Source: Immundisolibacter sp049322795 (GTDB taxonomy: Bacteria; Pseudomonadota; Gammaproteobacteria; Immundisolibacterales; Immundisolibacteraceae). From it: DNA of 64,000 bases. Shown here one piece after another: positions 34,658 through 43,255 of this stretch. Position numbers and translations under genes: made by a program. The DNA is taken from positions 88,198 to 152,197 of the forward strand of contig JBMOQH010000007.1 in assembly GCA_049322795.1 (NCBI GenBank). Reading direction: 5' to 3'. Position 1 is the stretch's first letter; each line of letters starts with the position of its first letter. The notes under the pieces are model-generated. The model was not told the origin of the DNA, did not search any database, and saw only the letters and a program-made list of their open reading frames with translations.

Positions 34658-35911
34658 TCAGGCGGCGCTGCGGCGGGCGTCCGGCGCCGGATCGCCAAAG
34701 CCGCTCGGCCAGAATGGCCGGTGATCCCACTCCGGCCACAGGTTCCGGATGTGCGGCAGCACGCCCTCGGCGAACAGGTGCAGGTTCTTGAGCGTCAGGT
34801 GCTGCGGCATCGAGCCGACGTGGAACAGCCAGATGAGGTTGCCGACGTGCAGCTCGCGCGCCGCCTCGACGATCTGCTCGCGCACCGTCTGCGGCGAGCC
34901 GGCGATGATGTAGCCGCTCTCGACCAGTTCCTTCCAGCCGAAGCCCTCGTCCAGCATGGCCTTACCGACCTTGGCCGTGCCGTCCAGCTGCGAACGCAGG
35001 CCGGCACGCAGCGAGGCCACGGTGCGGTAACCCGGCGCCTCCCAGAAGCGCGGGTCGATGTGCATGCACTTGGCGAAGAAGTACTTGACGTGCTCCTCGT
35101 AGTCGAGCTGTGCCTGGGCGTCGGTTTCCGACACGCAGATGAACTGCGCGTAGCCGGCGCGGTAGGGGTTGCGGTCCTTGCCGAGCGCGTCCGCCCGCTC
35201 CCAGAACGGCCCCATCACCTTCTTGGCGTACTTGTGGCCGAAGAACGACAGGTACGAGAACGAGTAGTCGTTGATCAGCGAGAAGTCGTAGGTCTCGACG
35301 CTGCCGCCGCCCGGAATCCACACCGGCGGGTGCGGGCGCTGGGCGGTGCGCGGCCAGGTGTTCACGTAGCGCAGCTGGTTGTACTTGCCGTTCCAGGTGA
35401 ATACCTCGTCCGTGGTCCAGGCCTTCATCACCAGGTCGTGCGCCTCGTAGTAGCGCTCGCGCATCTCGGACGGGTTGATGCCGTAAACGTAGTTGGTGTC
35501 CATGGAGGTGCCGACCGGAAAGCCGGCGATGAACCGCCCGCCGGACAGCACATCCAGCATGGCCATCTCCTCGGCCACGCGGATCGGCGGGTTGTACAGC
35601 GCCAGACTGTTGCCCAGCACCACCAGCGAGGTGGTGTCCGAGCGGCGCACCTTGCGCGACAGGATCGACGCCATCAGGTTCGGCGACGGCATCAGGCCGT
35701 AGCCGTTGCTGTGATGCTCGTTCACGCCGACGGCGTCGTAGCCCAGATCGACCGCCGTTTCCAGCGCGTCCAGGTAGTCGTGGTAGTACTCGTGGCCCTT
35801 GCGCGGGTCGTACAGCGTGCGCGGGATGCTCACCCACACGCTGTCGTATTTCTGCTCGAAATCCGCCGGCAGGTCCTTGTACGGCATCAGGTTGAAGGCG
35901 ACCGTCTTCAT
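34658..35911 (-). CDS. LLM-class flavin-dependent monooxygenase
   Basis: A 417-residue luciferase-like monooxygenase that would use reduced FMN or F420. It has VGVNEHHSNGYGLMPSPNLMASIL, ALYNPPIRVAEEMAMLDVLSGGRFIAGFPVG and AGSPQTVREQI, all typical of the family. The ATG at 35911 has GGAG a few bases upstream. It is the first gene of an operon with the alpha/beta-hydrolase. An 18-bp palindrome 42 bases upstream is a candidate operator. Confidence 0.92.
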   Translation of the reverse strand: MKTVAFNLMPYKDLPADFEQKYDSVWVSIPRTLYDPRKGHEYYHDYLDALETAVDLGYDAVGVNEHHSNGYGLMPSPNLMASILSRKVRRSDTTSLVVLGNSLALYNPPIRVAEEMAMLDVLSGGRFIAGFPVGTSMDTNYVYGINPSEMRERYYEAHDLVMKAWTTDEVFTWNGKYNQLRYVNTWPRTAQRPHPPVWIPGGGSVETYDFSLINDYSFSYLSFFGHKYAKKVMGPFWERADALGKDRNPYRAGYAQFICVSETDAQAQLDYEEHVKYFFAKCMHIDPRFWEAPGYRTVASLRAGLRSQLDGTAKVGKAMLDEGFGWKELVESGYIIAGSPQTVREQIVEAARELHVGNLIWLFHVGSMPQHLTLKNLHLFAEGVLPHIRNLWPEWDHRPFWPSGFGDPAPDARRSAA

Positions 35912-35952
35912 GCGCACTCCGGCAGGTGGCGACGCGGCCGCAGCGGCCCACC

Positions 35953-35970
35953 GCACTGCACGTGCAGTGC
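35953..35970. promoter_or_regulatory. 18-bp perfect palindrome, candidate operator
   Basis: GCACTGCACGTGCAGTGC is a perfect palindrome located 42 bases upstream of the luciferase-like oxygenase start, inside the 207-base region between that gene and mgtE. The size and symmetry fit a dimeric repressor or activator site. No regulator gene is adjacent. Confidence 0.5.
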
Positions 35971-36118
35971 CGATCGGCGGTCTTCGGCGCTCTTGTGGCG
36001 TGACATGCGCTCGCGGCGTGGGGTGCCGCGGCGCCTCCTTAACGACTGTATAGCAGACGGCGCCCGTGCGGCGCCAGCGCGCCGTGCAAGCCGCGTTCCG
36101 GCGCCAGCAGGAGCAGCG

Positions 36119-37561
36119 CTACAGCAGAAACAGCGTTGCCAGACCCAGAAAGATGAAGAAGCCACCGGCGTCGGTGAGCGCCGTGATCATCACCGAGCCA
36201 CCCAGCGCCGGATCACGCCCAAGGCGCAGGCGCAGCAGCGGAATGGCCACCCCGGCGGTGGCCGCCAGCAGCAGGTTCAGGATCATGGCCGCCGTCATCA
36301 CCACGCCCAGCCAGAAATTGCCGTACAGCACCCACGCCAGCACGCCGAGCAGGCTGCCCCACAGCAGGCCGTTGACGCTGGCCACGCCCAGTTCCTTGCG
36401 CAGCAGGCGCTTGAAGGCGTCCGGCGACACCTGGCCGGTGGCGCTGGCGCGCACGATCATGGTGATGGTCTGATTGCCGGAGTTGCCCCCAATGCCGGCG
36501 ACGATCGGCATCAGCGTCGCCAGCGCGACCAGTTTTTCGATCGAGCCCTCGAACAGACCAATGACGCGCGAGGCGACGAAGGCCGTCACCAGGTTCACCG
36601 CCAGCCACGACCAGCGGTTGCGCACCGAATCCCAGACCGACGCGAACACGTCCTCGCCCCCACGCAGACCCGCCCGCGCCAGCAATTCCGCCTCGCTCTC
36701 TTCGCGGATGAAGTCGACCACGTCATCCACCGTGAGCCGGCCGACCACGCGCCCTCGCCCATCCAGCACCGGCGCCGAGATCAGGTCGTAGCGCTCGAAG
36801 GCCTGGGCGGCGTCGCTGGCGTCGTCGTGTGGCTCGAAGCTGATGACTCCCTCGCGCCTCATCACGTCGCCGACCGTGCTTTCGGGATCGTTGAGCAGCA
36901 ACGCTTCGAGCGACAACAGGCCCTTGAAGTGGGCTTCGCGGTCGACCACGTACAGCGCATCGGTGTGATCCGGCAGCGCCTCGAAGCGCCGCAGGTAACG
37001 CAGCACGGCCTCCAGACTCACATCCTCGCGCACGCTGACCAGATCGAAATTCATCAGCGCGCCGACCGCGTCCTCCGGATACGACATGGCGGCGCGAAGC
37101 TGCTCGCGCTCGGTCAGGTCGAGCGACTGGAACACGTCGTCTATCACCTGCGCCGGCAGGTCCGGCACCAGGTCGGCCAGTTCGTCGGCGTCGAGCGACT
37201 GCGCCGCGGCGCGCAGCTCGGCCGGGTCCATGGCTTCGATCAGCGACTCGCGGATCGCGTCCGAGACTTCGATCAGGATCTCGCCATCGCGCTCGGCCTT
37301 GACCAGATCCCAGACGAAACGCCGGTCTTCGAGCGGCAGCGCCTCCAGAATGAAGGCGATATCGGCCGGGTGCAGGCTGTCGAGGCGCTCCTGCAGGCTC
37401 GCCACGTGCTGCTTGTGGACCAGGTTCTCGACCAGGTCGTGGCGCGGCATTTCCTGCCGGTGGACCAGGTTCTCGACCAGCCGATGCCGGGCCAGCAGCT
37501 CCTGCACCTCGCGCAGATGCTGCTGCACGTCGTCGGCGGCGGGGGGCGCGGTTTCGGTCAT
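36119..37561 (-). CDS. mgtE: Magnesium transporter MgtE
   Basis: A 480-residue Mg2+ channel/transporter. An N-terminal helical domain with HPADIAFILEALP is followed by two CBS domains (about 165–290, including VGALMNFDLVSV and GRLTVDDVVDFIREE). Five C-terminal membrane segments hold the signature PIVAGIGGNSGNQT. Near the N-terminus a 15-residue unit (LVENLVH plus eight residues) is partly duplicated in tandem, encoded by a 21-base identical repeat with 45-base period. Confidence 0.95.
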   Translation of the reverse strand: MTETAPPAADDVQQHLREVQELLARHRLVENLVHRQEMPRHDLVENLVHKQHVASLQERLDSLHPADIAFILEALPLEDRRFVWDLVKAERDGEILIEVSDAIRESLIEAMDPAELRAAAQSLDADELADLVPDLPAQVIDDVFQSLDLTEREQLRAAMSYPEDAVGALMNFDLVSVREDVSLEAVLRYLRRFEALPDHTDALYVVDREAHFKGLLSLEALLLNDPESTVGDVMRREGVISFEPHDDASDAAQAFERYDLISAPVLDGRGRVVGRLTVDDVVDFIREESEAELLARAGLRGGEDVFASVWDSVRNRWSWLAVNLVTAFVASRVIGLFEGSIEKLVALATLMPIVAGIGGNSGNQTITMIVRASATGQVSPDAFKRLLRKELGVASVNGLLWGSLLGVLAWVLYGNFWLGVVMTAAMILNLLLAATAGVAIPLLRLRLGRDPALGGSVMITALTDAGGFFIFLGLATLFLL

Positions 37562-37681
37562 GGCGGCGCGGACCGGGTCAGGGGCGACGCCAACGCGGAC
37601 GGTCGGCGCACGCCGCCGGGATGACAGGTGGGGCTGCGCATTATGCCCGCCGATCCGGGGCCGGTCGCCGCCAAGCGATCG

Positions 37682-38599
37682 CTAGCGGCAGGCTTCCAGA
37701 CCCACGCCTTGCCGCTTCAGAGCCTCCTGCGCCGTCTCCACCGCAGCCGGGGACGCGCTGATCTGCCAGCGCAGGCGAGCCTGCGCCGCGTAACGCTCCC
37801 TGACCTTGGCCTCGACGCCGTTGGCGGCCAACTGCCTCTGGCGTCGGCGGGCGCCGTCGGCCTGACCGTACACGCCAAGCGAAATGGTCGCCTCGCGCGC
37901 GCCGCCCACGCGGTACCAGTCCCGCACGCCGGCCGCCTTGAGCGCCTGCTCAACGCCCGCCACCGCGCCCGGCGCGCCGCTCCAGTAAACCCAATAACGC
38001 GGCCGCAGCGTGGATTTGACAAGCGCCTGTTCGAAGCCCGCGTCACGCAGGGCCGCCTCGACCCGCTGTTGCGCATCCGGCGCGAAGGCAGCGGTGCGAA
38101 AACAGGTCGGGCCGTCGGGCGCCTCGATCGGCGCGGCGGGCCGGGTTGCCGGGGCCGCAGTGGCCGCTTCCGCCACCGGCGCGTCGTCGACGGGGGTGGC
38201 GGCGGGCTTTGTCGGCTCCGGATCCTCTGATGCCGCGGTGGGTACTGGCACTGCCACGGTCGGCGCTGCGACCGTGGCGACGCTCGCATCCGCCGGTGGC
38301 GCGGCGGTTGGCGACACTGGCGCCGGTGTCGGGGCGCCGGCGGCCTCGTCCGTGGGCGCTTGATCGGCAGGCGCGGCCGGTGGCGTGTCGGCAAGCGCGA
38401 GCGGCGGAGGCAGGGCATCTTCCTGCACATCGAGCCGCGCCGGCGGCGACGGCAGCTCGCTCAGCAGTTCGAGACGCTTGGCGCTGAGCGTCGGCTGCGG
38501 CGCTTCGGGTCGGGACGTCGCCGGAACGCTGAAACCCAAACCCCACAACACCGCCGCCACGCCATTCAACGCCAGCAGCACCCAAACCAGCATTCTCAT
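37682..38599 (-). CDS. SPOR-domain membrane protein
   Basis: A 305-residue protein with one N-terminal membrane segment (about residues 4–22). A long Ala/Pro/Thr-rich region spans about 55–165, and a C-terminal SPOR-like peptidoglycan-binding region contains SLGVYGQADGARRRQRQLA. Such proteins often follow coaX in gammaproteobacteria and bind denuded glycans at the septum. The ATG overlaps the coaX stop (ATGA). Confidence 0.85.
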   Translation of the reverse strand: MRMLVWVLLALNGVAAVLWGLGFSVPATSRPEAPQPTLSAKRLELLSELPSPPARLDVQEDALPPPLALADTPPAAPADQAPTDEAAGAPTPAPVSPTAAPPADASVATVAAPTVAVPVPTAASEDPEPTKPAATPVDDAPVAEAATAAPATRPAAPIEAPDGPTCFRTAAFAPDAQQRVEAALRDAGFEQALVKSTLRPRYWVYWSGAPGAVAGVEQALKAAGVRDWYRVGGAREATISLGVYGQADGARRRQRQLAANGVEAKVRERYAAQARLRWQISASPAAVETAQEALKRQGVGLEACR

Positions 38600-39348
38600 T
38601 CCGCCCCCCGTTCCAGTATCTGCGCCAAGCCTTCGAGCACCAGGTTTGGCGCCTGTCGCACCGGCCCGGGCCACAGGATGGCCTCGGCAACGGCCGCCGC
38701 GTCGCCCCCCGTCAACCACACCACGGCGTGCGGCAGGCGCAGCGCCCACACGCGCACGGCCCGCTCGATTCCACCGAGCACTGCCTGCCAGGCGCCGCCG
38801 GCCACAGCGCTGGCCGTCGTGTCGGCCGCGACCTCGGTCGTCAGGTCGGCATTCGCCGGCGGCAGGCCGGTGCGCGCGTAAAACGCCTCGGCCATCATCT
38901 GCGCGCCCGGAATGATTATCCCGCCCAGGTGCTGGCCATCGTCGCGCAGCCCATCCACCGTAACGGCCGACCCGCAGTCCACGATCACCGCCGCCTGACC
39001 GGGTTGTCTCGCCTGGACACCGACCAGAGCCGCCCAGCGATCGAAACCCAGTCGCGCCGGATCGCGGTACGCGCTGCGCACCGGGCCACAGCGCGCCGCG
39101 GACAGCGGCACGCTGACCGGACAATCCCAGCGGGCGCGCAGCGCGTTCTGCAGGGCAAGCAGCAACTCGCCCCGCGCCACGGCGGCAATGCCGACGCGCC
39201 GCGGCCGCGGCAAGCCGGACAACACCTGCGCGCAGAACTCGGCCGCATCCTGCCCACGCCAGACCGCGCCATCCGGCGCCTGCAGGCCGCCCTGCGTCCA
39301 GCCGGCCCACTTGAGGCGGCTGTGGCCAAGGTCAAACAGCAGGTCCAC
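38596..39348 (-). CDS. coaX: Type III pantothenate kinase
   Basis: First enzyme of coenzyme A synthesis, 250 residues. The family motifs are LLFDLGHSRLKWA (phosphate 1), LGFDRWAALVGV, IVDCGSAVTVDGL and GGIIIPGAQMMAEAF, followed by WLTGGDAAAVA. The start overlaps the end of birA by 17 bases, so birA–coaX–SPOR form one operon, as in many gammaproteobacteria. No type I or II kinase is visible here. Confidence 0.95.
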   Translation of the reverse strand: MDLLFDLGHSRLKWAGWTQGGLQAPDGAVWRGQDAAEFCAQVLSGLPRPRRVGIAAVARGELLLALQNALRARWDCPVSVPLSAARCGPVRSAYRDPARLGFDRWAALVGVQARQPGQAAVIVDCGSAVTVDGLRDDGQHLGGIIIPGAQMMAEAFYARTGLPPANADLTTEVAADTTASAVAGGAWQAVLGGIERAVRVWALRLPHAVVWLTGGDAAAVAEAILWPGPVRQAPNLVLEGLAQILERGAE

Positions 39349-40327
39349 GCCCGGCCCTGACGGTTATCTCGCCTCCCCACAACGCGCGCCGCACGCCGTC
39401 ACAGTCCACCAGCAGGGCGCCGCTGGCGTCGATGCCGCGCGCCACGCCGGCGATGTGCTCGCCCGCCCAGTCCACCTGCACCGGCTGTCCGGCGAGCAGG
39501 TCGAAGCGCGCATAGGCGTCCCGCCACGGCATGAGGCCCTGCGCCGGGTAAGCCGCCATGACCTTGGCGATCTCGCTCACCACGTGCGCCGCCAGGGCCG
39601 TGCGGTCCCACCGCCGGCCGGTAGCACGCGACAGGCTGGTCCACGGCTGATCGATTGCCGCGCCGGGCGCATCGTCCATGTTCACGTTGAGTCCGATACC
39701 TGCAACCGCCCAGCACGGCCCCTGCGTGTCGCCTTGCAGTTCGATCAGGATGCCGCCGAGCTTCTGGCCGCCACAGAGCAGATCGTTCGGCCATTTCAGG
39801 GAAAGGTCGCTCACGCCAAGCCCGGTCAGCAACTGCGCCAGGGCGGCGCCGATGGCAAGGCTGAGCCCCGCCAGCACGGCGGGGCCGCTGTCGTAGGCCT
39901 GCGCCACTGACAGATACAGATTGCGCCCGAACGGCGAATGCCATGACCGTCCGCGCCGCCCGCGGCCAGCACTCTGATGCTCGGCCAGGCAAACCCGCTC
40001 GGCCTGTCCGGCGCCGATGCAAGCCAGCAGATGGGCGTTGGTGGACGGCAGCGTATCGAAATGGGCGATCTCGCCGCGCGCCGCCGCCGAACCGGCCAAC
40101 AGCTCATGCAGGCGCGGCACGTTCAGCAGATCGAGGCCACCGGCGACGCGGTAGCCGTGCGTGCGCCGCGCCTCGACTTCCACCCCCCAGCGCGCAAGGC
40201 CCTGAATCTGCTTCCAGACCGCCGCCCGGCCGAGGCCCAGTTGTCCGGCCAGCACGGTGCCGGAATGCCAGCCGCCGTCGGCCAGCCGGCGCAGCAGGGC
40301 GAGACTGGTGACTGAAGGCTGCGACAT
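39332..40327 (-). CDS. birA: Bifunctional biotin ligase / biotin operon repressor BirA
   Basis: A 331-residue protein. The N-terminal winged helix-turn-helix (LLRRLADGGWHSGTVLAGQLGLGRAAVWKQIQ) would bind operator DNA. The ligase domain has the biotinyl-adenylate motif GRGRRGRSWHSPFGRNLYLS, LKWPNDLL, KLGGILIE and GIGLNVN, and the C-terminal SH3-like domain closes the protein. The presence of the DNA-binding domain marks the repressor-type BirA. It is the first gene of the operon with coaX. Confidence 0.96.
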   Translation of the reverse strand: MSQPSVTSLALLRRLADGGWHSGTVLAGQLGLGRAAVWKQIQGLARWGVEVEARRTHGYRVAGGLDLLNVPRLHELLAGSAAARGEIAHFDTLPSTNAHLLACIGAGQAERVCLAEHQSAGRGRRGRSWHSPFGRNLYLSVAQAYDSGPAVLAGLSLAIGAALAQLLTGLGVSDLSLKWPNDLLCGGQKLGGILIELQGDTQGPCWAVAGIGLNVNMDDAPGAAIDQPWTSLSRATGRRWDRTALAAHVVSEIAKVMAAYPAQGLMPWRDAYARFDLLAGQPVQVDWAGEHIAGVARGIDASGALLVDCDGVRRALWGGEITVRAGRGPAV

Positions 40328-40358
40328 GCGGGGGGCGGACCTGATCGACCAGGGGGCG

Positions 40359-40432
40359 TGCCCCGAACACGATTCGAACGTGTGACCTTCCCCTTAGGAG
40401 GGGGACGCTCTATCCATCTGAGCTACCGGGGC
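40359..40432 (-). tRNA. tRNA-Arg (anticodon CCT)
   Basis: Read on the minus strand, a full cloverleaf folds. The acceptor stem is GCCCCGG with TCGGGGC. The D-arm is GCTCAGATGGATAGAGC. The anticodon stem TCCCC/GGGGA has loop CTCCTAA (anticodon CCT). The T-arm is ACACG-TTCGAAT-CGTGT and the discriminator base is A. CCA is not encoded. It decodes AGG. It lies between birA and the cytochrome b561 gene, with no integrase or attachment repeat nearby. Confidence 0.95.
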
Positions 40433-40497
40433 GCCGACAGTGCCCGAAGGGCGGCCGGAACCTTACCCGAAGCCGCGCGGGCGCGTCCACAGGCCGC

Positions 40498-41205
40498 TCA
40501 AGCGGGCAGTTCGACCAGCGCCCACACCGCGCCGGCGGCCAGCGCCAGGCAGACCACGGCACGCCGCAGGGGCGCCATCGGCCCGACGGCATCCTGGTAA
40601 TCGCCGGCCGGCTTGCGCCCACTGAACATGGGTTTCAGCAGGTTGTCGCCGCGCAACAGGTAAAGCAGCACGGCCGCCACGTGCAGGCCGACCGCAGCCA
40701 GCAGCAGGTTGAAGTTCGTCTTGTGGATGCCCGTCAGGAAACCGCTCATGTCGCCCGACACCAGGCGCACCAGCGGGCCCTGGTACATGATGTCGTCGTC
40801 GGCAAACAGGCCGGTGCCGACCTGTACGGCCACCAGCAGCAGCAACCCCAGCACCATCCAGCCCCCCAGCGGGTTGTGACCGAGGTAATGCAGCGGGTTT
40901 CGGCTGAACCAGGCGCGCAGGTAGGCGAGCACGGCGCGCGGCCCCCGCACGAAGCCGGCAAAACGCGCGCTGCCGCTGCCCACCACGCCCCAAAGCAGCC
41001 GGAACAGCAGCAGCGTCAACACCGCGTAACCGCAGCGCATGTGCCACTGCATGTACTCGATGCCGGCTTCGGCCGTGGCCCAGGCGGCCGCCAGCAGAGC
41101 CGCCAACGCCCAGTGGAAGACGCGCACCGGCCAGTCCCAGACCGTGGCGTGTGCATTTGGCGCGGCGCGGCCGCGGCGCCCGCTCGGTGGCATCTGCGTC
41201 GTCAT
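40498..41205 (-). CDS. Cytochrome b561-type membrane protein
   Basis: A 235-residue di-heme b-type cytochrome with four to five membrane segments, similar to Ni/Fe-hydrogenase b-subunits and prokaryotic b561. WDWPVRVFHWALAALLAAAW supplies the first His ligand, QWHMRCGYAVLTLLLFRLLWG the second, and KTNFNLLLAAVGLHVAAVLLYL the later ones. The ATG at 41205 is placed from the family N-terminus. No hydrogenase gene is adjacent, so it may shuttle electrons between quinone and a cytochrome. Confidence 0.87.
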   Translation of the reverse strand: MTTQMPPSGRRGRAAPNAHATVWDWPVRVFHWALAALLAAAWATAEAGIEYMQWHMRCGYAVLTLLLFRLLWGVVGSGSARFAGFVRGPRAVLAYLRAWFSRNPLHYLGHNPLGGWMVLGLLLLVAVQVGTGLFADDDIMYQGPLVRLVSGDMSGFLTGIHKTNFNLLLAAVGLHVAAVLLYLLRGDNLLKPMFSGRKPAGDYQDAVGPMAPLRRAVVCLALAAGAVWALVELPA

Positions 41206-41397
41206 TGGATTGCCCAGGGCTTGTGCTAGCGTGCCCGCCCGGTTCGCGCCCCGAGGACTCGACCGAACTCCCGATGCATCACCGAACGGGCCCGGCGAGC
41301 GCCGGATTATGCCGAAAGTTCCGGAACCGGCCGCCCGCCGCCACACTGCAAGCACCCACGAGCCGACCCTGCGCCCGGCGCCGAGGACTACCCCCGC

Positions 41398-42519
41398 GTG
41401 CACCTAGCCGACATCACCATGTTCTACGCGCCGACCAGCGGCGGCGTGCGCAGTTACCTCACCAACAAGCACGAGTACCTGTCGGCGCAAGCCGGCGTCC
41501 GGCACAGCGTCCTGGTTCCGGCCAAGGCCAGCTCCAAACATGACGACCTGCATACCCTGCCCGCCCCGCCTCTCGGTTGGACCGGGTACCGGGTGCCGCT
41601 GCGCGGCACGCCGTGGACACAGGCCCTGTGCCGGCTGCGACCGGACCTGATCGAGGCCGGCGATCCGTATCGTCTGGCCTGGGCCGCGCTGGCCGCCGGG
41701 CAGCGCCTGGGCGTGCCCGTGGTCGGTTTCTACCATTCGGACCTGCCGCGTCTGCTCGAAACGCGTTTCGGCCGGCCGGCGCGGCGTCTTGCCGAGCGCT
41801 ACGTGCGGCGGCTCTACGGACACTTCACGCAGGTGCTGGCGCCGAGCCGCGCGATGGCCACGCAGCTGCAGGCGCTCGGCGTGGAACGGGTGCGCGTGCA
41901 GCCGCTCGGCGTCGATGCGCAGGCCTTTCACCCGCGCCATGCCGATGCAGCCCTGCGCCGCCGCCTGGGGCTTGCGCCGGAGGTGCGGCTGCTGGTGTTC
42001 GCCGGCCGCGCCGCGCGCGAGAAGAACATCCCCCTGCTGCGCGCCGCGGCACGCGCGCTGGGACCCGGCTACCACCTGCTGCTGATCGGACCGGGCATGC
42101 CGCGCGGGCGGGACGGCAACGTGACCGGGCTGGACGGCTTCATGTCGACCGGCCAGCTCGCCAGCCACCTCGCCGCCTGTGATGCGCTCATTCACGCCGG
42201 TACCTACGAGACGTTCGGGCTGGTGGTGCTGGAAGCGATGGCGAGCGGCCTGCCGGTGATCGGCATCCGCGCCGGGGCGGTACCGGAACTGGTCGTGCCC
42301 GGCACCGGTGAGCTGGCCGCCGAAGCACGTGCCGACGCTCTGGTGGACGCGACGCGCACGCTGTTCAGCCTGGATGCCGCCGCGCTCGGGCGACGCGCCC
42401 GTCGCCACGTCGAGGACCGCTACGCCTGGGCGCAGACGCTGGCCGGCTTGCTCGCAAACTATCGTTGCGTGGTCGGCGCAGCCGCCCCGCATGCCGGGAT
42501 GTCGCATGCCGCGCGGTAA
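41398..42519 (+). CDS. GT-B glycosyltransferase (family 4-like)
   Basis: A 373-residue glycosyltransferase. The donor-binding half shows LLVFAGRAAREKN, LIHAGTYETFGLVVLEAMASGLPVIG (E-x7-E motif) and AGAVPELV. The N-terminal FYAPTSGGVRSYLTNKHEYL is the acceptor-side glycine loop of mannosyltransferase-like GT4 enzymes. The start is GTG at 41398. It is the first gene of an operon with a deacetylase-like protein and a flippase-like membrane protein, suggesting assembly of a cell-surface glycolipid. Confidence 0.9.
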   Translation: MHLADITMFYAPTSGGVRSYLTNKHEYLSAQAGVRHSVLVPAKASSKHDDLHTLPAPPLGWTGYRVPLRGTPWTQALCRLRPDLIEAGDPYRLAWAALAAGQRLGVPVVGFYHSDLPRLLETRFGRPARRLAERYVRRLYGHFTQVLAPSRAMATQLQALGVERVRVQPLGVDAQAFHPRHADAALRRRLGLAPEVRLLVFAGRAAREKNIPLLRAAARALGPGYHLLLIGPGMPRGRDGNVTGLDGFMSTGQLASHLAACDALIHAGTYETFGLVVLEAMASGLPVIGIRAGAVPELVVPGTGELAAEARADALVDATRTLFSLDAAALGRRARRHVEDRYAWAQTLAGLLANYRCVVGAAAPHAGMSHAAR

Positions 42520-43255
42520 CCCGCCGCCCGCCGTGTGCGTGGTGCTGCACGACGTGGCGCCCCAGACCTGGGACCGCTATCAGCCGTTCCTGCGGCAGAT
42601 GGATGCGCTCGAGGTGCCGTTGACGCTGCTGGTGGTGCCGGACTTTCACCGTGCCGGCGATCTACGCCAGCACCCGCGATTCGTCGCCGCGCTCGACGCG
42701 CGCCTCGCCCGCGGGGACGAGATCGCCCTGCACGGCTACTTTCATGCCGACGATCAGCCGCTGCGCGGTGACCCGCTCGATTTTTTCATGCGCCGCATCT
42801 ACACCCGCGAGGCGGAGTTCTACCGCCTCGGCGCCGCCGCGGCGCGCGCGCGTGTGCAGCGTGGTCTGGACCTGTTTGCGGCGCTCGGCTGGCAGCCGAC
42901 CGGCTTTGTGGCGCCGGCCTGGTTGCCCGGCGCCGGAACGCGCGCGGCGCTCGCCGGCCTGCCGCTGCGTTACACCAGCACGCGAGACACGCTGGTGGAC
43001 CTTCGTGCCGGGCGCATCCACCGCGCTCCGGGACTCACCTGGAGTGCGCGCGGCCGCTGGCGCCGGGGCGCCTCGCAGCTTGTAAACTGCGTTGGCCGGT
43101 ATTGGCACCGTGATGCGCCCCTGCTGCGTCTTGGCCTGCATCCGGCCGACATGGACCACGCCCGCGCCCAGCGCTTCTGGACCGAAACCCTCGCGCAGCT
43201 GCTGACCCGCCGGACGGCATTCACCAAATCGACCTGGCTGGACCAAGCCGCTTGA
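42506..43255 (+). CDS. DUF2334 polysaccharide-deacetylase-like protein
   Basis: A 249-residue protein of the NodB-like DUF2334 group. The metal-site features are VVLHDVAPQTWDRY (Asp) and DEIALHGYFHADD (His-x3-His). GFVAPAWLPGAGTRAAL matches a later conserved motif. The ATG at 42506 lies inside the end of the glycosyltransferase gene; an in-frame ATG at 42491 is possible. It would deacetylate a glycan or lipid-linked sugar made by the upstream enzyme. Confidence 0.87.
   Translation: MPRGNPPPAVCVVLHDVAPQTWDRYQPFLRQMDALEVPLTLLVVPDFHRAGDLRQHPRFVAALDARLARGDEIALHGYFHADDQPLRGDPLDFFMRRIYTREAEFYRLGAAAARARVQRGLDLFAALGWQPTGFVAPAWLPGAGTRAALAGLPLRYTSTRDTLVDLRAGRIHRAPGLTWSARGRWRRGASQLVNCVGRYWHRDAPLLRLGLHPADMDHARAQRFWTETLAQLLTRRTAFTKSTWLDQAA

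Noticed and set aside
37415..37480. Two 21-base repeats as the start of a CRISPR array
   Set aside because: There are only two units, they lie in frame inside mgtE, and the intervening sequence is coding.
34625..37624. A very long plus-strand open frame (about 1000 codons) opposite the hydrolase, oxygenase and mgtE genes
   Set aside because: It is antisense to three well-supported genes, is rich in Arg, His and Gln as expected from GC-rich complementary codons, and has no recognisable domain.
40359..40432. tRNA-Arg as the attachment site of an integrated element
   Set aside because: No integrase gene and no duplicated tRNA end were found on either side; neighbours are ordinary housekeeping genes.
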